This document shows, in pieces, positions 1-7,473 of a stretch of DNA of 10,415 nucleotides. The stretch covers positions 1 through 10,415 of the forward strand of contig JACMKY010000114.1 of NCBI GenBank assembly GCA_014379925.1, read 5' to 3'. The translations under genes and the position numbers were made by a program. This DNA comes from Cytophagales bacterium (lineage in GTDB: Bacteria; Bacteroidota; Bacteroidia; Cytophagales; ES-bin-26). Each line of letters opens with the position of its first letter. Within the stretch, counting starts at the first letter, position 1. The notes beneath the pieces were generated by a model that saw only the letters and a list, made by a program, of their open reading frames with translations, searched no databases and was not told the DNA's origin.

Positions 1-481
1 GTTGATGCGGCAAAGCGATGATAAAGCGGGAAAGATAGAAATTAACGGGCTCAATAAGTAGTTAGGAGGCGAATCAAGGGTTGAAAAACCTTTAATGGGC
101 ATTCGTAAGGCGCAATGGCCTCATGGTACTGCAACGACGCAAAGCATCAACGGTCAATTGGTCAAATAAGCCAAACGGGTTGATCGTTGCGGGCTACCTA
201 CTTATCGACATCCAATGGCCGCTCGCAATGGATAAAGCGGACCAAGCCAGGTTTTCCAGTACATTTTTAAAACGGACACAACAGAGAAGGCGTTGGCGTT
301 CACGCTTGGCTGAGCAGTGAACCCCGTAAATGCGCTTACTCACCAACTCGTGTAACGACGCTTGGATGGATATGGACCGGATATGGCGGGTACCCGGGAC
401 AATGGCTAAAAATAGTTGACGCAAAAGCGGGTAAACAAAATAGAAAAGATAATTTTATGCCTACAACTGTATTCTACTCCT
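1..481. other. Gene-poor left end, no confident gene
   Basis: I find no convincing gene here. Frame 2 stays open from the window edge to a TAG at 59-61 and would give the C-terminus LMRQSDDKAGKIEINGLNK, so the last 20 codons of a gene starting outside the window are possible but unproven. A 76-codon minus-strand frame (194-424) and a 65-codon plus frame (123-320) have no recognisable motif. The A-rich stretch before the next gene contains TAATTTTA at 450-457, a five-of-six match to the Bacteroidota -7 element TAnnTTTG, but no -33 partner at the usual distance. Confidence 0.5.
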
Positions 482-1417
482 ATGTTTGAATCAACCGTTA
501 GTCGTCGCCATAGTCTGAAAATACTGGGCGCATCGGTCGGAATGTCCTGGTTGCCCGGGTCGATCCAGACGGCCTCCGCTCCGGCACCCGGTTTTATCCA
601 CTGCCTCAACCTGAGCACAATCCGGGGTCAAAAACTGGGATTCGTCAAAGAATTGGAAGTGTCCGCCAAGGCCGGTTTTCGCTCGGTGGAAATTTGGATG
701 GATTCCTTGCAGACCTACCTCGACGGGGGTGGTACGCCGGCCGACGCCCGGAAACGGCTCGGTGATTTGGGCCTCCGGGTAGAAAGCGCCATCGGTTTTG
801 CCCAGTGGATCGTGGATGATGAGGCCACCCGCACCAAAGGGGTTGAACAACTCAAGCGCGAAATGGACACGCTGGCCCAGCTGGGGTGCCACCGCACGGC
901 GGCCCCACCGGCGGGCGCTACCCAAATGCCCGGTCTTGACCTCAAGCGGGCCGCCGAACGCTACCGCACAATCCTGGAGTTGGGCCAGCAAACCGGCGTG
1001 GTGCCCCAGTTAGAAATGTGGGGATTCTCCCAAAATCTGAGCCGCCTGAGCGACATCCTTTACGTGGCGGCGGAAAGCGGACACCCGTCGGCCCGGGTAC
1101 TCATTGATGTGTTTCACCTTTACAAGGGCGGTTCCAGCATCGACAGCCTGTCCCTGGTGGGCAAGCCCGCCGTCGAAATCTTTCACCTCAACGACTACCC
1201 GGCCAACCTGTCTCCCGCCACCATCACGGACGCCGACCGGGTGTATCCGGGCGATGGCGTGGCACCGATCCGTCGCATCCTGCAAACCATCCGCCCGCCT
1301 GACCGGCCCGTCGTACTTTCGTTGGAGGTATTCAACAAAAGCTACTACGCCCAGGACGCCCTGCGGGTAGCCCAAACCGCTTTGGCAAAGATGAAGGCTG
1401 TCACGCAGGGAATGTGA
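482..1417 (+). CDS. Tat-exported sugar phosphate isomerase/epimerase-like TIM-barrel protein
   Basis: This 311-residue protein belongs to the xylose isomerase-like/AP-endonuclease-2 TIM-barrel superfamily, whose members isomerise or epimerise sugars or inositol derivatives with a divalent metal. The N-terminus has a twin-arginine signal: SRRHSLK at residues 7-13, a hydrophobic stretch to about 24, and a possible cleavage site after TASA (30-33). The expected metal ligands are visible in order: E178 (QLEMWG), D209 (LIDVFH), H235 (FHLND) and E282 (LSLEVF). A frame opening at 416 would add 22 residues and bury the Tat motif, so I chose the ATG at 482. The gene is followed by 192 bp of non-coding sequence and seems to be transcribed alone. 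Export by Tat implies folding with its metal in the cytoplasm and action in the periplasm. The substrate cannot be read from the sequence. Confidence 0.85.
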   Translation: MFESTVSRRHSLKILGASVGMSWLPGSIQTASAPAPGFIHCLNLSTIRGQKLGFVKELEVSAKAGFRSVEIWMDSLQTYLDGGGTPADARKRLGDLGLRVESAIGFAQWIVDDEATRTKGVEQLKREMDTLAQLGCHRTAAPPAGATQMPGLDLKRAAERYRTILELGQQTGVVPQLEMWGFSQNLSRLSDILYVAAESGHPSARVLIDVFHLYKGGSSIDSLSLVGKPAVEIFHLNDYPANLSPATITDADRVYPGDGVAPIRRILQTIRPPDRPVVLSLEVFNKSYYAQDALRVAQTALAKMKAVTQGM

Positions 1418-1477
1418 CGTCCGTTTCCAAACGTTTTTCCAAATGAAAGACGCGTTTCAAGGCGTACCTTGCCACTC

Positions 1478-1501
1478 CGAACGGACTCCGTTTGACTTTT
1501 T
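1478..1501 (+). terminator. Weak intrinsic terminator candidate
   Basis: CGAACGG (1478-1484) and CCGTTTG (1488-1494) can pair over seven bases, including one G-U pair, with an ACT loop. ACTTTTT follows. It lies 60 bp after the isomerase stop codon. A still weaker CGTTT/AAACG hairpin with a T run lies at 1422-1438. Either could end the isomerase transcript; neither is strong. Confidence 0.35.
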
Positions 1502-1609
1502 GCCGTAGCTTTTTCCCCACCAAAGCAACCGATTTATCCCGCTGCGATCGCTAACTTGCCCCGGCCCCGGCATTCGTCTTGCGCGTGAACAGGCCAAAAA
1601 CCCAATCGC

Positions 1610-2071
1610 ATGAAAACGCCATCCGCCCGCGTTACCCTGGAAACCCTCTACGAAGAGTATACGCTGGCCAGAAGGATTGAACTCACCATGGAACAGTTTA
1701 TTACCCTGGCCACCTTCTTTCCCGCCTTGCTCATCATTTCAACTGACGGTCGGGTGGACGAAGAAGAATGGGACTACGTAGAAAACCTGACCAACAACTT
1801 CTGCGATACGTTTGGAAAGCAAGGCCTCAGCCAGCAGGAAATCATCGACCTGAAAAAACTGCTCGGACGCGAAGTCCACTATCTGCAAGCAAACTTTGAT
1901 ACTTGGGAAAGGAAGTTTACCAAAGCCCTCAAAACGCACCTTGCCCAGCACGCCGATTCCCGGGCCTTGGTTCTCGACAGCATCCATCATTCCGCCGCCT
2001 TGTCGGAAGGCGTGACTGACAAGGAAAAGATCATGGTTGAATACTTGTTGAAGGAACTGGGTATGGAATGA
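1610..2071 (+). CDS. TerB-fold (tellurite-resistance-like) family protein
   Basis: This is a 153-residue, mostly helical soluble protein without a signal peptide. Two acidic loop-helix motifs typical of the TerB/DjlA-N-terminal fold are seen: STDGRVDEEEW at residues 44-54, and SEGVTDKEK at 132-140. Both have the 'DG.v...E' pattern at the start of a helix, as in TerB-type proteins, where the acidic residues may bind metal. The length matches stand-alone TerB proteins. Family members occur in stress and metal-related contexts, but few have a proven biochemical role, and no other ter gene (terC, terD, terZ) is present, so tellurite resistance should not be assumed. The next gene starts 45 bp downstream on the same strand, so the two are probably cotranscribed. 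Confidence 0.7.
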   Translation: MKTPSARVTLETLYEEYTLARRIELTMEQFITLATFFPALLIISTDGRVDEEEWDYVENLTNNFCDTFGKQGLSQQEIIDLKKLLGREVHYLQANFDTWERKFTKALKTHLAQHADSRALVLDSIHHSAALSEGVTDKEKIMVEYLLKELGME

Positions 2072-2116
2072 ACAACCCACCCGTCCGCCCGACTTTTCGG
2101 GCAAACCCCCAGGCGT

Positions 2117-2932
2117 ATGGAAGGAAAAGTAGTCATCATTACGGGCGCCTCCTCGGGCATCGGGAAGGCGTGCGCCGCCGCATTCGGAAAAGCGGGTGCC
2201 AAGGTGGTCATCACCGGCCGGAGGGAGGAGGCACTTCGGCAAGCCTCCGGTGAACTCGCCGGTTTGGGCATCGATCACCGGGTTGTGGTGGCGGACGTGA
2301 GCGTGGAAGGGGACAACCAGGAAACGATCCGCCAGACCGTGGCGCACTACGGTCGGATTGACGTGCTGATCAACAACGCGGGCATTACTATGCGGGCAAT
2401 GTTTGAGGAAACCGACGTAGCCGTCATCAAGAAGGTAATGGACACCAACTTTTACGGAACCGTGTACGCCACCAAGCACGCCCTTCCCTACCTGCGGCAA
2501 ACCAACGGGTCCATTGTCGGCATCTCCTCCATTGCCGGTTACCGGGGCTTGCCCGTGCGCTGCGGGTATTCGGCGTCCAAGTTTGCCATGCAGGGTTTCC
2601 TGGAAGCGCTGCGAACCGAATTATTGCACCAAGGCGTGCACGTGTTGGTTGCTTGTCCGGGCTTCACGACGTCCAACATCCGGAACGCCGCGTTGGTGAA
2701 GGACGGTTCGGTGGGCGGGGAGTCGCCCCGCGACGAAGAAAAGATGATGTCGGCCGAAGAAGTGGCGCAACGCATCCTGCGGGCTACCCGCCGCCGGCAA
2801 CGCGACCTGATTTTGACTACGCAAGGCAAGTTGACCATTTTCCTCAACAAGTGGTTCCCCGCCTTCATGGACCAAATGGTTTACAACACCCTGGCCAAGG
2901 AAAAGGACTCACCACTGAAGAGGGAGCGATGA
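2117..2932 (+). CDS. SDR family oxidoreductase (classical, probably NADP-dependent)
   Basis: This 271-residue protein is a classical short-chain dehydrogenase/reductase with a Rossmann fold. The cofactor motif TGASSGIG is at residues 9-16, NNAG at 86-89, structural N111, and the catalytic triad S138, Y151 and K155 (YSASK). The basic residues R35-R36 after the second strand (VITGRR) favour NADP(H). The C-terminal stretch, with GKLTIFLNKWFP at about 237-248, resembles SDRs of the 11-beta-hydroxysteroid dehydrogenase/DltE-like group, which have a hydrophobic tail that may touch membrane lipids. The ATG at 2117 leaves the usual few residues before the first strand. It follows the TerB-like gene by 45 bp and converges on the PBP4 gene. 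The substrate is unknown; a carbonyl-lipid or keto compound is only a family-based guess. Confidence 0.9.
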   Translation: MEGKVVIITGASSGIGKACAAAFGKAGAKVVITGRREEALRQASGELAGLGIDHRVVVADVSVEGDNQETIRQTVAHYGRIDVLINNAGITMRAMFEETDVAVIKKVMDTNFYGTVYATKHALPYLRQTNGSIVGISSIAGYRGLPVRCGYSASKFAMQGFLEALRTELLHQGVHVLVACPGFTTSNIRNAALVKDGSVGGESPRDEEKMMSAEEVAQRILRATRRRQRDLILTTQGKLTIFLNKWFPAFMDQMVYNTLAKEKDSPLKRER

Positions 2933-2942
2933 GCGTTGAACA

Positions 2943-2970
2943 TGACTTACGACTTGTGACCTACGCGTGA
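2943..2970. repeat. Degenerate heptamer array
   Basis: Four consecutive 7-base units follow the SDR stop codon: TGACTTA, CGACTTG, TGACCTA and CGCGTGA. The first and third differ by one base. The array lies between convergent genes (SDR and PBP4) in an 80-bp spacer. It matches the periodicity of the arrays near 7870 and 9481, although the unit sequence differs. Confidence 0.5.
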
Positions 2971-3012
2971 CTTGGTGGCAACGGGCTGTAGGATGTTATT
3001 CACCATCGGGTT

Positions 3013-4329
3013 CTACGGGTATTTCCGATAAATCTCCGTCAGGATGCGCTCCATTTCCCGCCTAATTTGCGAAGTAGGCACGACGAAGTTGCTGTGCATA
3101 AAGCTGAATACCAGTGTTTTGCCGCTTTGGGTAATCAAAAAACCGCTCAGGCAATGGTTGTTGCTCAACGAACCCGTCTTGCCGAACAGAAAGGAATTGT
3201 CTGGCTGGTAAAGGTTCCGCAATGTCCCCGGCCGGCCGCCCGTTGCCAGCAGCGCGAAAAGCCGCTCCTTCGGAACCAACTGGTAGAGCTTCAACCACAG
3301 CGCCACCAGGGTACGGGGCGTGAAGAGGTTATAGCGCGAAAGACCCGACCCATCCACCCAGACGGGCTTGTCGGGCAGGTCGGACAGGAACGTACGCTGG
3401 GCGTAGGCGATGGTCCGCTCCGAACTCAGCGTGTCCGACAACGTGGAAGCACTGAGCAGCAGCAGTTGTTCGGCCAGAAAATTGTCGCTCTCCTGCATCA
3501 TTCGTTGGTAGAGCGTATCGGCGGGCAGGCTGTATACCACCCGGGCACCGGACGCGGCTCCCGGGGCGGGCGTCAACCGGGTCACTTCCCGCTTCAACGT
3601 GTCCCGGAGTAGTTGCACCAGCAGATCCGGGGAATGGTGGTAAGGAACGTCGAGTGTCAGGCTGTCGGCGGGGGCGGCGTGGTAAGTAAAGACGTTGTTG
3701 TGCTGGCCCCGGCGGATGGCATCGCCCGTTCTGCTGGCCAGCGGCGCTACGTCCACGTTGGGGGCGAAGAAATCCGGTTGCGCGCGAATGCCCGCTGGGC
3801 GGAGGACGAACCGAACAAAATTCCCGTAAGCGGGGAAAGGGCTCTTTTCGGGCGAATACGCGCCGTTGTAATCATCCCAGGCCCAACCGGGCCCGAAGTG
3901 GGCGCCTTCGTAGGGGGCGGTAATGTAAAACAATTTTTCCGGGCGGCCGTTCAGAAAGTCGTAGGCGCGGGTGCTCTTCAGATCGGGATGCAAAAAGGAC
4001 GGATCGCCCGTGCCCCAGAAGAGCAGCGAATCGCGCCGGGCGACGTACTGGAGGGCGGGAATTGAGTCGCCCAGCATCCGCAAGGACGTGTATAGCGTGA
4101 AAATTTTGGTGTTGGAGGCGGGTGTGAAGTAACGTTCGCCCTGGTGGGTGTAGACCGTCCGCTGCTTTTCGAGGTCGTACAAAACAAACCCGCAGTGGCT
4201 CTGGGCAAACGCGGGGTTTTCGGCGATCGACTGCCGCCATTTTCTGGCGCTGAGTCCCGTTCGGGAAGCCGAGCAAGCCGTCAGGAAGGCAAAAAGGATG
4301 CACAACCCGGTGCGGAGTAGTTGGTTCAC
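3013..4329 (-). CDS. D-alanyl-D-alanine carboxypeptidase/endopeptidase, PBP4 type (peptidase S13), lipoprotein
   Basis: This 438-residue class C penicillin-binding protein trims or cleaves peptidoglycan cross-links in the periplasm. All three active-site motifs are present: S72-N-T-K75 (SxxK, nucleophile Ser72), S280-D-N282 (SxN) and K383-T-G385 (KTG). The SxxK-to-SxN distance of about 208 residues leaves room for the insert domains seen in E. coli DacB. DGSGLSRYN at 325-333 is another family hallmark. The N-terminus is a lipoprotein signal with a lipobox ending at C19 (LTAC), so it is probably anchored to a membrane. The start is GTG: no in-frame ATG lies between the upstream stop and the signal sequence. 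The gene is divergent from the M14 peptidase gene, with about 196 bp between them. No clear terminator is seen after its stop. Confidence 0.93.
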   Translation of the reverse strand: MNQLLRTGLCILFAFLTACSASRTGLSARKWRQSIAENPAFAQSHCGFVLYDLEKQRTVYTHQGERYFTPASNTKIFTLYTSLRMLGDSIPALQYVARRDSLLFWGTGDPSFLHPDLKSTRAYDFLNGRPEKLFYITAPYEGAHFGPGWAWDDYNGAYSPEKSPFPAYGNFVRFVLRPAGIRAQPDFFAPNVDVAPLASRTGDAIRRGQHNNVFTYHAAPADSLTLDVPYHHSPDLLVQLLRDTLKREVTRLTPAPGAASGARVVYSLPADTLYQRMMQESDNFLAEQLLLLSASTLSDTLSSERTIAYAQRTFLSDLPDKPVWVDGSGLSRYNLFTPRTLVALWLKLYQLVPKERLFALLATGGRPGTLRNLYQPDNSFLFGKTGSLSNNHCLSGFLITQSGKTLVFSFMHSNFVVPTSQIRREMERILTEIYRKYP

Positions 4330-4426
4330 GTTTACCGCTGGCGTTTTAGAAGCGGATTAAAGCTAGGCATATTTGCCCGCAATTTTCGAATTATTTACCC
4401 GGCGGAAAGGCAGGTGCCGGTATCCT

Positions 4427-4457
4427 TTTTAAAATGCCCACTAATTCAATACGTTTG
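4427..4457 (+). promoter_or_regulatory. Bacteroidota-type promoter for the M14 peptidase gene
   Basis: TACGTTTG at 4450-4457 is a perfect match to the -7 element TAnnTTTG. A T-rich block (TTTT at 4427-4430, part of CTTTTTAAAA) lies 19 bases upstream, in the place of the -33 element, which normally reads TTTG. Transcription would start near 4464 and leave a leader of about 60 bases before the ATG at 4526. The -33 match is imperfect. Confidence 0.45.
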
Positions 4458-4525
4458 TCTCCGGATCCGGCAGGTTGCCGAAGTTGTGACTCACCGTGCG
4501 TAACCCCGGCCGGGCGTGCCTTGCC

Positions 4526-6055
4526 ATGCAAACCTGTATGATGCGATTTTCCGGATCGGCGACCCTGATTTTGGGGCTGGCTTTTTTCCATTCTCCCCAA
4601 CCTTTTATTCCGTCGGGAGTAACGGCACCCGTTATGATTGACACCACTCGGTTCATCCCCACGCACCGTCCATTCTTCGAAATCCACCGGCGTTACTGGG
4701 AGAAGACGCTGGCTCACCGCCGTTTCAAGCACCGCCACTTGGTACCGCTCATCGAAAAGCTGCGGGGAAACGCCCGGTTCGAAGTAAGCAAACTGGGCCT
4801 GTCGACCCAGAAGCGCACCATTTACCTGGTGAAGTTGGGAACGGGAAAAACCAAGGTGATGCTCTGGTCGCAGATGCACGGCGACGAACCCACCGCCACG
4901 ATGGCGATGATGGATATGTTCAATTTCTTCGGCGGGCACGATGAACTGGATGCGTTGCGGCAGGAGATCCTGGATAACCTGACACTTTACTTTGTTCCCA
5001 TGCTCAACCCCGACGGGGCGGAGGCATACACCCGACGCACGGCCCTGGGGGTGGACCTGAACCGGGAGGCCCTGAGCCTGCAAGCCCCGGAAGCCCGTTT
5101 GCTCAAGGAACTGCGTGACCAGCTCAACCCCGATTTCGGGTTTAATCTGCACGACCAAAGCACCCATTACAGCGCGGGCCGCAGCGCCAACCCCGCTACC
5201 ATCTCGTTTCTGGCACCGGCCTACAACCACGCAAAGGAGGTAAACGAGGTGCGGGGAAACGCAATGAAGCTGATTGTGACGCTGAATCGGGTGCTGCAAA
5301 CCTACATCCCCGGCCAGGTCGCCAAGTATTCCGATAGTCACGAACCCCGGGGCTTCGGTGACAACATCCAGAAGGCGGGTACGAGCGTCGTGCTGGTGGA
5401 ATCCGGGGGGTATCCGGATGACCCGGAAAAACAGTACATCCGGCAACTGAATTTTACCCTGCTGCTGTCTGCTTTGCAGACCATCGTCCGGAAAACCTAT
5501 TCGGAAGAAAACATCGACGCCTATTATCAGATACCCGAGAATGACCGCAGTTTGTTCGACCTCATCATTCGTCAGGTGCAAGTGCCGCTGGGGGGCGAGG
5601 TCCGGACCATGGACATTGGCTTCAACCACAACGAGGTGAACTTCCGCCAAGCCGACGGCTTCTATTACCGCAGTGCTATCGAGGACTTGGGAGATCTGTC
5701 CGTTTACTTCGCGTACCACGAACTGGATGCCAGTGGCATGCAGCTCGTGCCGGGCAAGACGTATCCCTCCGTCATTGCCAACGTGCAGGAGCTGAGAAAG
5801 CTGGACTTCAACCGGTTGTTCAGGCAGGGGTACACGGCGGTTCGAATGGCGAGGTACGCGCCCAAGGAAAGGGTGACCTACCTGCCCATCCGCATTCTGA
5901 CCGGACAAAAATCGCGCGACAACGAGGTTGCTCTTTCGGCTAATCCCGACTTTTTGTTGCAGATTAACCGGCAAACCCGCTACGCCATCATCAACGGATT
6001 CGTTTACGACGTGGTCAACAACAAGAACGGGGTGAAGAACGGATTGGTGGAGTGA
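4526..6055 (+). CDS. Exported M14 family zinc carboxypeptidase
   Basis: This 509-residue protein has an M14 metallocarboxypeptidase domain in its first about 320 residues. The zinc ligands are H118 and E121 (HGDE) and H209 (NLHDQ). NPDG lies at 161-164, substrate-binding N179-R180 in DLNRE, and the likely general base E292 in LVESGG. A hydrophobic segment after MMRF (about residues 12-22) suggests an N-terminal signal peptide, so the enzyme probably works in the periplasm or outside the cell on peptides or cell-wall peptides. Starts are possible at GTG 4496 and ATG 4526, 4538 or 4541. I prefer an ATG, because the 4496 start lengthens the charged region without need. About 190 residues after the catalytic domain are predicted beta-rich and unassigned. 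The gene has its own likely promoter and is divergent from the PBP4 gene. Confidence 0.88.
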   Translation: MQTCMMRFSGSATLILGLAFFHSPQPFIPSGVTAPVMIDTTRFIPTHRPFFEIHRRYWEKTLAHRRFKHRHLVPLIEKLRGNARFEVSKLGLSTQKRTIYLVKLGTGKTKVMLWSQMHGDEPTATMAMMDMFNFFGGHDELDALRQEILDNLTLYFVPMLNPDGAEAYTRRTALGVDLNREALSLQAPEARLLKELRDQLNPDFGFNLHDQSTHYSAGRSANPATISFLAPAYNHAKEVNEVRGNAMKLIVTLNRVLQTYIPGQVAKYSDSHEPRGFGDNIQKAGTSVVLVESGGYPDDPEKQYIRQLNFTLLLSALQTIVRKTYSEENIDAYYQIPENDRSLFDLIIRQVQVPLGGEVRTMDIGFNHNEVNFRQADGFYYRSAIEDLGDLSVYFAYHELDASGMQLVPGKTYPSVIANVQELRKLDFNRLFRQGYTAVRMARYAPKERVTYLPIRILTGQKSRDNEVALSANPDFLLQINRQTRYAIINGFVYDVVNNKNGVKNGLVE

Positions 6056-6098
6056 TGGCGGATGGAAAGAGGTGGGATGATGCACTCGAATGCGCAAT

Positions 6099-6140
6099 CA
6101 AAATAAAATGCCCTCCGCGAGCCAATGGCTACGGAGGGCA
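6099..6140 (-). terminator. Strong intrinsic terminator of the small acidic protein gene
   Basis: The arms TGCCCTCCG (6109-6117) and CGGAGGGCA (6132-6140) pair perfectly over nine bases. An inner AGCC/GGCT helix around AAT extends the stem. Read on the minus strand, the stem is followed by TTTTATTTTG, a good T tract, and begins 24 bp after the stop codon of the 6165-6506 gene. The plus-strand side has no T run, so the signal mainly serves the minus-strand gene, although the hairpin also lies after the M14 gene. Confidence 0.85.
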
Positions 6141-6164
6141 CTTTGGTGGTACAACGCCTGCGGA

Positions 6165-6506
6165 TTACCGCAGTGAACTGGCGGCTTGGGAGAGTTGGCT
6201 GCCCAACTGACGCAGTTGATCCATTGAATCGGGCGTGGCACGGCTGGCGGCTTCGGTCGTTTGATCGCCAAGCGCCTCCAGACAATCGGCAATCTCGTCC
6301 GCGTCGCCCGACTGCAGGGCGGCTTTCAGGTTATCCAACTCGTCAGCAATGTCCGTCAATGCTTCGTCGTCGCTGCCTTCCAAAGTGCTGATCCAACCGT
6401 CGATGTTGCTGGTAGCCGTGTCGACGTTGAGGGCGGTAATGCCACCCGACAGAGCGCTCAGGGTTGCGCTGAGGTCAACTTGACCCCCGGATTGTGTGCT
6501 TTCCAT
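6165..6506 (-). CDS. Small acidic helical protein of unknown function
   Basis: I do not recognise the family. The 113-residue product has no signal peptide, membrane segment or known catalytic motif. Its N-terminus is Ser/Gly-rich, followed by an acidic helical part rich in D, E, A and L (about residues 42-80, for example DDEALTDIADELDNL). It ends in a polar helix (about 93-113) with Q, S and L at regular spacing, which could support helix packing or self-association. There is a single cysteine at 75. The frame is open upstream to 6569, but the ATG at 6506 fits an A/T-rich leader and avoids a less plausible N-terminus. A strong terminator directly after the stop supports a real, separately transcribed gene. 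Its role cannot be inferred from the neighbours. Confidence 0.65.
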   Translation of the reverse strand: MESTQSGGQVDLSATLSALSGGITALNVDTATSNIDGWISTLEGSDDEALTDIADELDNLKAALQSGDADEIADCLEALGDQTTEAASRATPDSMDQLRQLGSQLSQAASSLR

Positions 6507-7473
6507 AAAACAAGAATTTAAGGTTTGAAATGGGTTAATCTTGAGATTGTCTCTCCGTGTTACGATCAAAATGAGAAAGGGTTGTAAAATAAAAATATAA
6601 CCTTTCGTACTTTTTGGAGTTGTCGCTTCTGGCTCATTTTTGTCATTGCTCCGGTCCCGCGTCGAAAACCCAGCCCGCCATGAAAATCAACCGGGAGCGG
6701 ATGCGTGGAGCCGGCTGACAGACCAGCTAGGACCGGTGGTAATCAGCCTACTAGCTAACCCAAGTTGCTAGTTATCGAAAGTGTTACCGTGGGGTCTGAA
6801 AAGCGTAGCTTTGAAATGGCTAAACCTCAAACTACCCTTCCCCTGCGCTACGATAATACCATCGCAATTTAGTTCTGCTCGATGATGTGCTGCAAGCAGT
6901 CCACCCCGAACAACCTGCTCACCATCCGGGGCGGCTGTTCGCGGCGTTACTTCGTAAAGTTCGATGATGCCTTGATCTTGACCACGGTCTTGCGCTCGGC
7001 TTGGTATTTCGGGGGCAACTGGGAAAGTGCCCGTTGCTACCTGCAAAGCCATCATTGTAAGGGGAGATTACCTGACAACTACCGTCGGACCCGGCCCCGG
7101 TGCCTACACCATTTCCGTGTCTTACTTTCTGAGCCCACGGGAACCCTTCAATGCACTCGATGTGCTGATTGCTTCCACGAAAAGCCTGCGGATTAAAAAG
7201 CCGTTTTTGGCAGGCAGTACAATCAGCAGCGTCCGCACGGGTAGGTATCGAATTGAGGTTACCAACCAAACGAACTCACCCGGTGACCCGGACCTAGGAG
7301 TAAATGAATGGCAATAAATTGACGTTCAGACATTTAGTTCGGAACGGGCGTAATCAGAAAATCGAGCGCAGAAATCTGGTCATTGTATTAAAATATTCGG
7401 ATGCGTCGGCGCGACTTCCCTGGATAACGGCACTGTACTGGTGCCGGCGACGTAAACCTAAAACAAATTACTT
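6507..7473. other. Long gene-poor stretch
   Basis: No confident gene lies in these 967 bases. The first part (about 6560-6620) is A/T-rich and probably holds the promoter of the small minus-strand gene; TATATTTT on the minus strand (6592-6599) is a five-of-six match to TAnnTTTG. A minus-strand frame of 95 codons (6768-7055) and a plus frame of 104 codons (6882-7196) have no known motif and compete with each other. Three CTAG tetramers lie within 45 bases (6727, 6751, 6768). The right half contains the possible decayed frame listed separately. Confidence 0.5.
7027..7455 (+). pseudogene. Possible decayed gene, interrupted reading frame
   Basis: One plus-strand frame opens at a GTG and runs to a TAA at 7315-7317. 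It continues in the same frame through a second TAA at 7351-7353 to a third at 7453-7455. The first 96 codons look like protein: alternating polar and apolar residues suggest beta strands (GAYTISVSYFL, YRIEVTNQT), and codon use resembles neighbouring genes. The last part reads SLDNGTVLVPAT before its stop. This could be the remnant of a larger beta-rich, perhaps secreted, protein whose upstream part is lost. It could equally be a short hypothetical gene ending at 7317, or chance. No family is recognised. Confidence 0.25.

Noticed and set aside
194..424. 76-codon minus-strand frame as a transposase remnant
   Set aside because: I could not match it to any transposase motif and saw no terminal inverted repeats or target duplications nearby.
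2068..2253. Frame starting at an ATGA overlap with the TerB-like stop codon
   Set aside because: The overlap looks like translational coupling, but the product is an out-of-frame copy of the SDR start with no motif.
1739..2500. 253-codon minus-strand frame across the TerB-like and SDR genes
   Set aside because: It crosses two well-supported plus-strand genes and has no recognisable motif.
3067..4065. Two long plus-strand frames (3067-3612 and 3613-4065) opposite the PBP4 gene
   Set aside because: They are shadows of a GC-rich gene; the minus strand carries the SxxK, SxN and KTG motifs and a lipobox.
4391..6097. 568-codon open frame on the minus strand opposite the M14 gene
   Set aside because: It mirrors the M14 codons, is rich in H, V, Q and R without motifs, and spans the end of the true gene. 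The plus strand has the full set of zinc-peptidase residues.
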